Below are positions 50,801-62,800 of a DNA stretch of 64,000 nt, piece after piece. Origin of the DNA: Camarhynchus parvulus (Eukaryota; Chordata; Aves; Passeriformes; Thraupidae); the NCBI RefSeq assembly GCF_901933205.1, contig NC_044571.1:71797689-71861688 (forward strand), written 5' to 3'. The number at the start of each line of letters is the position of its first letter. Positions within the stretch are counted from its first letter, which is position 1. Below the pieces are notes generated by a model, which was not told where the DNA came from, ran no database searches, and worked only from the letters and a program-made list of their open reading frames with translations. The position numbers and the translations under genes were made by a program.

Positions 50801-53800
50801 CTGTGACCTGAAAAGACTTCTGGAAGAGGATGAATTGTTGTTGGTACTGCTTAATATTTTCCAAACAGCCCACCAAATTCCTCAGAACTCCATTCTTAAG
50901 GAGTAGTTAGAATTGTGCAAAACACAATTAATTCAAAAGTGGCTACACATTATAATTTTAAATTTCCAGGTCAAGTGTTTGAGGCCTTGTTTTGAGAAAC
51001 TTTAATCTTCTTATTGGTTTTAGCAACTATATGCCACAGTCGGTCGTAGTACACAGTGACAGAGATAAAAACTAACAAAAAAAAGTCTAGCATGTTGTTG
51101 CTGGGATATTTGTTTGAGAGTTCATTGCAGTTTATGGGGGAACATGAGTGGTAGATTAAGTGCAGATTTGCGCTTTAACTATCCACAGAGAGCTGTTTCA
51201 GAGTGGTAAAAGCTCTCATCTCTTAAATATTTTGCAAAAGAGCACAGAACAGAAGCTAATCTAGCAGTTTTCTTCCTGATGAATGTCTACCAGAACACTG
51301 TAAAAAGAAGGAATCTTGATGGAATTTGTTGTTTTTTAATTTCTAATGGAGAGCTGAAAGAATAGGAAAATCTTCAAAATAAATTGTAAGCCATGTGAGC
51401 TTGTGTTACACTGGATTTTTTCATCCCATTTTACAGCTGGGCTTTACCTTGACTTCACAAAATTCTGCAAGCTGCTGCTGTACTTGCTTGTTGACCTGTA
51501 GATGAATAAATTTTACTTTCTAATTTCTTCTGGAAAGGCAAGATTCATGTAACAGTTTAAGGAAGTCTGGCAGAGCAGTGTTTGTGTTGCATAGGCAGAT
51601 CTCTATTTCAAATGCAGTGCCTGTCTGAACTGGAACAGGTTCTTCTAAACCTACCAGAGGAGGAAAATGTGAGATTAATTAATGAGAGTGACACTATCAC
51701 TGGAACCTGTTAATAGCTGTCACCTGCATGCTGCTTGCACCTCCTATTCTGAATCATGCCATAGGCATCCTGTATGCATGAATTTATCAACCATGAAAGT
51801 TGATTTGAAAATGACATGTGAAGTCTTCTTTCATTTGAAAAGAAAGCTGACTTAAGTTTTCTAAAGTTCTTATAAGCCAGCTCATGATAACCAGGAATCA
51901 CATCAGAAGAGTTGAAAGACCAAAATACCAGAAACGTTGCTATGTAAATCAATAATGTGCATCTTAGCAAGTGTATTTTGCTCCATGTTTCAGTGTAATA
52001 AGTACTGCAGTAAAATGATTTGAATATAATGGCAGCTTTTGATTACATTAGTGGCAATTCTTTCACCCCTTTAAGGCTCTTTTTTGCTTTGTGATTTTAT
52101 ATTCTTGTCTAGTTTTATATCCATTGGGATAGAGGAATAAAGTCAACTCTGAATCTCTGTTAACAATGTAATATACTACTGTTATATATTATTGCCTCTC
52201 TGTAATCTGACTCTGTCTTGAAAGTAGTATTAAGAATGATTCAGAAAAGAATGTTAAGGCCAAATCTTAGGAAAGCTTAACATATTTTAGGAGGATTCTG
52301 AGAGCATGTCTTAAGACATTGTCTTCTTGAGGCCACAAATTTGGTATAGTATGCATCAGTGCCTTTAAAGAGAACTGACTTCACTAGGTCACAGCATGGC
52401 ACAGAGAATCATGGGTTGCCTTAGTTTAGCCCGGCCTTCCTTGTGACTCTGAGTCTGGATAAACTGGAAGATACTGGGGTTTGGGGGTTTTGTATTTTCC
52501 ATCTAGCTTGTAATTACAAGAAAATGGGCTGACTAGGAATGAATCCAGTTTACATTTGTTCTAGAAACAGATGCAAGATGCTTCAGGGAGTAGTCTGTAG
52601 AGGAGCTGATGATACCCAAAGTGGCGGGTAGATGGACTGCTAAAGTAAAGCTGTTAAAAATGGTATCTTCCCTCCCTCTCATTTCCTGGGGAGCATTGAC
52701 AGGACAGTTATGTGTAATCACAGTAGGAAAGGCAGCATGGGAGTAGGAAAAGAAGCAAGAATTTGTTCAGAGTGAAGCCACTATAGACTGCCAACTGCAG
52801 GATCTTTCCCTAGGTGGTGCCCATCACTGGCTACTGACTCGTGGCCTTTGGCTTTTAATGATGGTGACAGGTTGCAAGAGCTCAGTTACATGAACAGCAC
52901 TTTAATAACTGCCTCTATCTAATAAATACTGGTAGCTCTGGCACAGATCTGTACCCTTGACACAGCCAGCTGTGGTCCCTGTTATTTTGTGGGTTTTAGG
53001 GGCATTTACAGCCTGTGACAAAGCTTTGAGGTTCTGCTGTTCGACACATTGTGTGTGCACTAAAAATAATCCTTCAAAAGAATCTGAACTCTGGTGTAAT
53101 TTTTATGGACAGAGTAGAGCTGTTTACTGTGTAAATTAGTTTTGCTGTGCCTTGCCCTTCCCTGTATCTCATTTCCTCTTTCCTTCTATTCAATTTCTCT
53201 TGCCCTCTTCTCCACCAAAGTTCTGATCTGTGCCACTGATTCCACTCCAGTTTTATGTACTTTTTTCCTCTTTTCCAAACCATTTTCTCATTCTTTAATT
53301 GCGTAACCACTTTGTGTTTGAATGAAAAGTATGTTTTTCATAACAGACAACTTCTAATAATGTAGTGCCTACTACAGTGATACACAAGTTCTTTCCTATC
53401 AGGCGACTGATTTAGGATGGCTTTAGAAAAGGGTTTTGTTTCTGGCATTTACAGTCAGCTCCACAGCTGAAAATTTGCCAAGTCTGCCTCTGAGGTTGGA
53501 GGAATCAGAGGCAAAGGTAAAAGAATAATTCTCTAACAAAAGCTCAAATGCAATCTGTTTGTTTTCATTGCAATAAACAGTGAAAATCCTGAAAGATGAT
53601 AAATTAAAGCCATGCTTTCTGTCACTATGCACAAGCATTTTCTGAGCTGTTGGAGGTTCCCAAAGTTTTGAGCCTTTTTTACTATCCATTAAGTATATCA
53701 TACACCTTCTTAAAGGACTCTATCTGTACAGAAAAGTAGGTCAAATTTCCTACCTTACTACAACTGAAGATAAAATAAATGAAGATAATATAAATATTTA

Positions 53801-56800
53801 ATATGACTTCTCTAAGACTTGCTGTTCTGGCACAACTGATCTGTTTCCTCTTGACAAGTGATAAAAGAAACCATTAGAGGAAACAAGATTGGAAAGAGCT
53901 TCCTGGGTCATAAGGTCTGCATTTCTGGTCTTTAAGACAGTGACATCATGCATACTCATTAGCAAATTTATTGAGCTCCCTCCTAAACCCAGCTACATTT
54001 TATTGCCACTGTGTGTAATAGGACTTCTCCAGCTCGTATTTCTCAGATGATTTGAAAGAAGATAATAAGAAAATCTTTAACTCACATCTGGCATGACTGG
54101 AGTGCAGTACTCTCCAAACCTCTGTTTGGAGATTTTAACTGTCATTCATGACCAGTGCCTTCTGTAATGGCACAGTACTGTGCTGTTTCTGTTAGAAGTA
54201 GAAATTAAATTGAATTACATAGGTCAGTAAGTAATCAATTACTTTCTGATAATCTAGAACAGAATTACAGCATCATCTTTATCCAGAAAGGTTAGTCACT
54301 TACATGCCAGAAGTGAGGCTGTATTCAGTTCTGGGATTTGGGGGGTTTTTTGTTTGTTTTTTGTTTGGGGGAGGGATGTGGTTGTGTTTTGTGGGGGCAT
54401 TTTTTGGTGGTAAATTTTGTTTGGTCGGTTTTTGGGGGGTGGGTTTTGTCGATTTGTTTTCTCCTTCAAAATCTGCTTTGGAAAGTTCAGCAAGGTCCTG
54501 CACATGAGTCAGGACAATCCCAAGCACAAGTGCAGGCTGGGCAGAGAATGGATTGAGAAGCAATCCAATCTGGGGAGAAAGACGTGGGGGTGTTGGTTGA
54601 TGAGAAGCCCTTCATGGCTCAGCAGCATGTGCTCACAGCCCAGAAAGCCAAACGTGTCCTGGGCTGCATCCAAAGAAGAGTGGGCAGCAGGGCCAGGGAG
54701 GGGATTCTGCCCCTCTGCTCTGCTCAGAGCCCACCTGCAGGGCTGCATCAGCTCTGGGCTCCCAGCACAGGAAGATCATGGACTTTTTGGAGTGAGTACA
54801 GAGGAGGCTACAAAGATGATCAGAGGGATGGAGCACCTCTCCAGCTGAAGACAGCCTAAGGGAGCTGGGGCTTATCCTGGAGAAGTCTCCAGGGAGACCT
54901 AATAGCACCTTCTAGTACCTGTAGGGGGGACTACAGGAGTCCTGGGGAAAGATGTGTTACAGGGACGTGGAGTGATAGGACAAGGGGAGAATGACTTCAA
55001 ACTGAAAGAGGACAGGTATAAATTAGGTATTAGAAAGAAGTTCTTTATTGTGGGACTGGTGAGGCAGCAGCAAAGGTTGCCCGGGGAAGTTGTGGATGCT
55101 CCATCCCTGGAAGCGTTCAAGGTCACTTTGTAATCTATAATAAAAACATCATTTCCTTGAGGAAGAGCAGCTATAACATTTGGGAAGTGAGGATGGGTGT
55201 TTATTTAATTTTTTTATTAAGTGAACAGTCCTAGAGTCCTAAGTATAGTTGCTTAGCCCTCCTCAAAGATCAGGGGTTTTTTTGTTGTTGTTGTTCTTTT
55301 CAGCTATATTCACCAAATTCTGATTTGTATTTTGTTGCAGTTGTCTACCTTGTAGTTTTTCATCTGTCATTTGTCATGTTTGTATGGTCCTATGGGAAGA
55401 CAATTTTCACATCTCCTGCAACCCCCTCTAATGAGGTAAGTATAATGTTATGAAAATGTCAGTGCCTTTTTTATAAATAGCTGAACTGTTTTCAGTGATG
55501 AAATTTGTTTGCAGTACTGCATGATTCACCTTTCCCTTCTCATTGTCTAAAATAGAACAGCATGACAGTGTATCATGAATGAAAATGATCAAGTTAATCT
55601 TAAAATACCATATGCTTTGTGTAATGACATTTCCTTATACGAAATGTGTGTTTAAATCATCACAAGTTTGGCAGTCTTGTACAGTGCTATGCTATGAAGT
55701 GGCTTGCTTGAAACCTGGAATTTTTAAAACTGATAAATGAAGTACAGTGACAACACTTTTATGTTTCCTTTTTAGGCAGTTTTAGCTGTTGTTTGAATAA
55801 GAAAGGGTAGTAATGCAATGTACATTTATGACCTGGAGGACTGAACCCACTTCTTAGTCAAGGGTTAAGGTTTAGGAACACTGAGATGTGACTACATAAA
55901 GAAGCTTTATATAATAATGAAAGAATGCATGATGAAGTTTTGTTTTGAAAAAGAACCATATTAATTCCAATAAGCCTGAGATGGATTACCTTGTTTTCCA
56001 TTTTCTCTAATGTATGTGTATGTAAGGATTAAATACAGGCACTGAATTTAAAATATTGCACTTCTCTTCCTTGGTTTTACAAGGCTTTTTTACTGTCTAA
56101 ACTGTTTGAGGTGTTGGTTGCTCTGTGGGGGTTGAATTTTTATTCTGTTTTCAGCAAGACTGACATTCAGTGTTAATGTCAACCTTAAACATTCTTGAGA
56201 CAAGTTATTCCCATGTTTTGAAGCAAAAGCAAACATTGCTCTGTAGTGCTTAATTATAGCTTAGAGATCTATGTGTTAAAGCTATAGAATATGAAGTGTA
56301 AAAAGCTAAACACAATTCTGCTGTTTAGCTAAGCAAAAAGTCTAAATGCAGCTGTTGAAGATGGAGCACAAGCTGTTGGTCTGGAGCACAAGTCCTGTGA
56401 GGAGCAGCTGAGAGACCTGGGGGTGTTTAGACTGGAGAAATGAGGCTCGGGGAGACCTTCCTGCTCTCTGTAACTGTCTGAAAGGAGGGTGCAGCCAGGT
56501 AGGGATCAGCCTCTTTTCCCAGGTAACTAGTGACAGGACAAGAGGAAATGGACTCAAGTTGCACCAGGGGAGGTGTAGATCAGATATTAGGAAAAATTTC
56601 TTCACTGAAAGGCTTGTTGTCACAAGCACTGGAACAGGCTGCCCAGAGAAGTGATTGTGTCCCCATCCGTGGAGGTTTTAAAACATTAACAGATGTGGCA
56701 TTTGGGGATGTGGTTTCATGGTGGACTTGGCAGTGCTGGATTTATGGCTGGGCTTGATGACCTTAGATGTTTTCCAACCTAAATGAGTCTATGAATTGGT

Positions 56801-59800
56801 AAACCTAAAAACTTAAAGGGACTTGTCTTCAGGGTAATTTGGTTTTGCTTTTTCTGGGGTGGTTTTGCAGGAAAATGGCTGAGTTAAGCAGGTTAACTTG
56901 TTAGAATGTAGTTGAAATGATGTTATTCTAGGTTTTATAAAGCTATATGAACTAGAGATACTCTTAATGCTAATGCCTAATAACTTTTACTGTCTTCTTG
57001 AATTCTTCATTAATAGCAAACTTATTCTGACAATACTTTTCCTGTAGTTACAGTGATGATGTAGCAGGCTTTTTTTATTCAGCAAGCAAAAGGGATGGCT
57101 TGGGCATATGGCATGTAATGAACTTTTTGTATATTAACTGTGGAGAGAGATCAGATTTAATAAAATTTTCTTCAACAGCTAGCTTTAAATGAAAAAGGAC
57201 AAAAAAACCTCTCCCACCAGGACAACAAAAAACACACTCAAAAAATTTTTAAAAAGCAAAAAACCAACTAAATTTAACACCCAGCACCACCTTTTCTGTT
57301 TCTGGGCAAATCCCTTCTGTTCATGTACTAGTGAGTAATTTATGCTGTTTATACTTAAAAACAAACATGACTTCAGTATCTCTCCATTGTGTGAGAGTGT
57401 AAATGTATATATTTTTAATCATTCAAAATGGCTATTCTGGCAAAACAAATAGCATCCTGTGATCTTACTATTGAACTAAAAAAAAGATTCTGCAGCTGCT
57501 GTTGTCTTAGTGTAATCCCTGTGCATTTGTCCTAAGAAAGAACAATCAGCATTATACAAGATCCAGAAAGAGGAAGGAAACAAAGGGATTCTTTCTGTTT
57601 TCAATAAGAACTGCTGGAACCTCATTGGGAATTCTGTTTGCTGTGTGGTAACAGACAACTTTGGATGCCTTTGAACATATCCTGCTATTGTCCTGAGAGA
57701 CTGTGGTGTCATAGCCCTATTAAGTTCTGAAATTAGAACAGAAATGCAGCTTTTCAGAAAACCAAAATCCTATCCAGGATTTTTGGAGTAATACAATGAT
57801 GTTACATGGACAAATGTAAAAAGCTTTAAATCTTTTTATTGGGTTCCTTTTCTGTGCACTAATGGTTTGCCTTGAAATGTCATCTAGAGGGGGTACTCAT
57901 GTTTACTGCAACCTCTGCTTGACTGCAGGTCACAGATACCTGGGTCACCTAGCAGCCTCACAAGGGTAGTAGGGATTAAGGTGTATTGCACTACTGTTTG
58001 CTGGAATGATGCTTCACATCTGCCTTAAACTTTTGATGTGAGCATCTTCAGTTTTCATGCTTGAATAAATATTGATCTGAATGGTTAAATTTAAATAATT
58101 AGGTCAAACTCTTAGTGATGGCTGAAATGTTAAACTTTAATTTCACCCTTCACATAGATTAATTCTATTGTGTGGTTATTTTAAAGGGTATTATTTAAAC
58201 ATGTTTCATGTTTCACCCTCAAAGGGTGTGTAGGTGCAATAACTGGGATGGTGCTACATGTGACAGGAGGCTTAACTAGATTCTGTGAGCTGTGAGGCAT
58301 CTTGGTTGCATTCTGGGTTAGGAAATAGCACAGAGAAATTGCAGCAATGTCTTTCTGCTTCCTCCTTGCTGTAAGCGGAGTCTTCACTGTTGCTTGCCAA
58401 CTGACTGTAATCCAAAAGAGGAAAAAGTACAGGATGAGAGGAGAATCCATGTGAACTAATCATGCACATGTTTTTGGTAGGAAAATACAATCATACTAAA
58501 CCACACTAAGCCAGTTTTTGTTCCAGCTGCACACATAGCATTTTCCACTCTGTATCATGAATGCTTTGTCTATGTGTGCACATAAAGAGGGCTCTTGTAG
58601 TCCATGCAGGAAGCTCAGAGTTTAGAAGTGCTTTGGAACAGAAAAATACCAAAGAAAATCGTCATTTCAGTCCCCGCTGCACAGAGCCTTGTCAGCATGC
58701 TGGGTTTTGTGGGGCTTACTGGGAAATACTGTTTCAGCGGATACCAAACTAAGTGTTTCACAAATGAGTCAAAGCTCTCCAGGATTTTCTGGTAAAGGCT
58801 TACATTTCAGTGAGGTTTCAACAGGAATGCTTGTCAGGCTTTACTCAGAATTGTAGCACACTCCCAAACTGTACAGGCTTTGCTGAAGCTGCTTTTAATA
58901 CAACTTAAGAATTTTGAGAGTAGTGTTGATTACTCCTGAGTTAAAAATCCAGTTAAACTCTTCCAGCTTCTGTTCTGGGGCTGTGAAGCTCACCACACAC
59001 CCCGCCTGCCTTATTTTCCCCTCATCTGGTTTGTACCCCTCTGTATGTGAGAGAGGAAGTGGGGTAAGAGAACTTCAGTGCCTTGTAGCAGCAAAGGACT
59101 GTTGCACCTTCCTCTTGTTCACAGTTCACTTAAATTATGCTTATCATGAATTAAAGGAAAGTTTGTACTTTAAAACTCATTCTGACTCTCTGTGTTCCCT
59201 TGTGTTGGAGAGAAAATACTATAGATAATGGAATAGAGATAAAGAATATTTTCTTGAAAATACATCCAGAAATTAAATACATCCAGAATACATCCAGAAA
59301 CTTAGGAGTTCTAAAGATCTCCTGTAATTCCTGTAGCATTCTTTTTTTTGTTTACATCGTGCTTTTGGGTCAGTGGAACACCCAACATGGTGCGTTTGGG
59401 TCAGTGGAACACCCAAAGGGTCTTTTCCTTAGAAAATAAAGTAATAATTAATCTTTCCCATCCTATCCATTTTCTACATCCCTCTTAGTTCTGCTTGTCA
59501 AAACTTGATAAAGAACAATATGAAAAAGAAGAGAGACCAGAAATCCAGCAGGAGATTTTAAGAAGAGCTGCCAAAGACTTGCCTATCTATACGACAACAG
59601 CATCGAGAGGTGAGATAGAAAGATAATTCTATGCTCCTCAAGTTGCTGTTTATTCATTTGTTGCCATTGAATGGACAATATATTAAGCACATATTGCAAG
59701 TGCTATGATGTTTTGTTATTTGTTTGTCCTGGTGTTTAATCCCCCTGAGAAAAAGAGCAGTCCTTTTTCTGGGGTTCTTAACATAAAGCCACTACTTGAA

Positions 59801-62800
59801 ATTAAAAAAGAAAAATATCTTCTAGCAAGAAGAGAGATGACAGCAGTTATCTGCAGCTGTGGCAATTAAAAATAAACACAGCAAACAAATATAGCTAAAA
59901 TAGCTTGAAAAAGGGAAAATCAAATGTGTTGCTCAATTTTATAATCACTTTTATCTTCACTTAAATTTTTTCTTTTTGAGCTGTTTTAGTTCAGCATGAG
60001 GAGAAACATACTTAAGATCTTAACATACTTTTGCAATTTAAAAAAAAAAAAAGTATTGTTTCATTCCCATCTGCAATTCGGTACAAATCTAGTTATGGAC
60101 TGCTTCTGGATTTGCTTTTAATGTCTGTAGGCATTTTATTCCAATTTGTAGATGAATGATCTGTGAAAGTGCTGTCTTATGTGTATATATGTTCTTTAAA
60201 AATCTGTAGCTTTTTTATGTGCATATATCTTTTTCTCTTTCTTGAAACTAGCAAGCCTGTAGAGTTTCCAAAAATATAAACTTCTCGAAATAACCATTGC
60301 CAAAGTTTACTGTGACTTTTCCAAAGAAAGTCTAAGGACACCTGGCTCTTTTAAATACAGGCCTCCATCTAAGAGAATCCCAGTCTTAAGTTCCTGGAGT
60401 GGTCTGGGAAGCTGTTGCTAGCTCTTATCAGTTCTGTTTAGCTGTAGGTGTTGACTTTCCTCCTGCTTTCAAACTGCCTGTGCTGGTGTCTTATTTCCAT
60501 TGAGAAAAACCTGAAGGTCTGTTTAAAAATATCCAGGAAAGATGAGGAAGATCTGACTTACTGAACAGTCTGCTAGATCATTGTTTGGTGAAGTGGATAG
60601 TGAAAGCCAGTGCAGAAGGTTGACTTGCTGAATGAGTGTAGTTTCACAATGAGATAGATGCTGTAGTACCCTATGCAGAGGTGAAAAGGGGATCAGTGCC
60701 AGAGGATGAAGGATAGGAAGACTTGGGAGTCAAAGTGTAAATGAAAATGGAATCAGTAGAGTAGTAAGAGGTAGTTTTGAATACTTTATTATGTTACATT
60801 CCTTAAAAAATCAAAACTACATATCATATGAGATTAGGTGTGTGACAGTCTGTGAGAACAGGTGTGGCAGGGGAGGGCAGGAAGCTCTTTTAAGATTCAG
60901 TTCATGTTAAGGGGGAAAGCTTTCATAAAATGAGGTGAATTCTACTGACCTGACCCTTGCACTTAAATACAGCAATCAGATACTGTGATCGATGCCAGCT
61001 GATCAAACCTGACCGCTGCCACCACTGTTCTGCCTGTGACGTGTAAGTGTCTGAATCTGGAATTACAGATTTTCTCTTTCCTGAAATCATCTCTTTAGTG
61101 CGTTCATGTCTTCAGTGGGCCAGTTCCTTCTGTTGGTGCAATATTATGGTACAGCCCTATTGTCTAAGGTGGCAGAACTTTTTAGGAAACTTGCTTGTAG
61201 CCTTGTAAAACAAAGATTATATTAAAAAATAGATTAATTAAAAAGTAAAAAATCATATAGATTGAAAGTAAAGAAAGGTAGGTCCGAGATACCAGCACCA
61301 GCTAAAGCTTATTATTGCACTGTTTCATTGTATCTTGTTTCTGTAGCTTTGAAACAGATGTGTTCTGCTAAAAATGTTTATCTCAAAAATTGGCAGTAGA
61401 GTCACATGCCTTTAACATTTCAAAAACATCCTTGCTATCCCCTGTTTTCATTGTGAATCATCAGAGGAATCTGCACAGGCACTGAAGGCTGAGGCTATGC
61501 ATGAGACTTCAGTAGGCTGAGCTTGAGGAAATCTCATTAACTGAAGCACCTAATACACATCTTTTGGCTAAAATCAAATTTGTTAGCAAATACAGTGAAT
61601 GGCTCTGTGTCTGAAATGTCCAGTAACTGTGTTTACTTTAAAACTGGATTAAAGTGGCATGTGAACTATTCAAATTGCCCTTTGTGCTGATCTTTTCCTC
61701 CATTAACTTAAAAAAAAGACAAGCAGCAAGCAAAATGGTAGAAAAAATAACCCTAAGGTAGACTTAGTTGAAGTGGATGCCAGGCTAACACACCTTATCC
61801 ACACAACCCTGACAGATCCTTTGGATTTGTTTTCTCTGCACACACATAAAACTAGTGTGGCTTAATGAACTGGTACATGGTGTTGCTCAGTAATGCTCCC
61901 AATGCTAATTTAAGAAACTCTCCTCATAACTCTTCTGAATTTCAATTGGTTCTTTTAGGTAAAAGAACAGCTGCTCTAATATAGAGAATTTGTATGATTG
62001 AGAAGGGCTTGAAAAAGATACAGTAGGGCAAAATACTTGAAAAAATCAATCAATAAAAAACAACACCCAAAACTGTAGAAGCTAAAGTTATGTGTCTTGG
62101 AAAGAAAACGTGTTTTTTTGTCTTAACTTGCTGGAAATTCTCTCTTTCAGATGTGTATTAAAAATGGATCACCACTGTCCATGGTAAGTTTATATTTTAA
62201 AAAATCAGTATAAGAATGATGAATTAGATGCTACTTCAAAAATGAACTTCTGGAGTAAACTTTGATTTCCACAGAAGTTCTTTAATATATGGGAATCAAA
62301 TGTGTGATGCAGTGTTAAAGTTGTAAGCCCAGTAGTCCAAATCGTGCAGTTTCTCCTCATATAGAGAAACCTTGACATTAACGAGACCTGTGAGAAAATC
62401 CATTTCTTTCTTTTGTTTACTCTGTTGGTGTTAGCAGGAGAGGAGATACCACTGCAATGGGAGAGTAATTTCTGGATTTTAGGTGATATGTATGACCCAC
62501 TCAGACTCTTCTGCACTTTGTATTCACTGGTAGTCAGTAAAAATATTATCTGCTATCACTGTGAAAAACGTTACTACCAGTAGTTGACTTAGAGGTGGTT
62601 TTGTAACCAAGCAGCATACACTGAAATTGATGGTGAGGTTCCTGTTACTTTCTGTGGTGCCTGCGGTTAGTTTGTAGTGAGAATTGTTTCCTGTATGGAC
62701 TGTCTGTATTGTAATGCTTTGCCAGCTCATGTCCTGTCCTACAGAATCATGGGGGGCAAAATTCATGTGAGAGGCCCAGATCATTCAGCCTGAGAAATTT

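Larger units (their letters stand above)
50470..55340 (+). other. ZDHHC20: ZDHHC20 intron 2, 4.9 kb
   Basis: AT-rich intron with a G/T-rich low-complexity patch (54335-54465) directly before a CR1 fragment (54480-55125). No other element recognised. Confidence 0.85.
55436..59488 (+). other. ZDHHC20: ZDHHC20 intron 3, 4.1 kb
   Basis: It contains a + strand CR1 (56355-56796), an A-rich patch (57198-57290), and two small tandem repeats close to the next exon (59258-59301 and 59359-59416). The rest is AT-rich, with no gene seen. Confidence 0.85.

Noticed and set aside
54417..54859. Overlapping + strand frames of 91-143 codons
   Set aside because: They are pieces of a degenerate CR1 reverse-transcriptase C-terminus, not a host gene.
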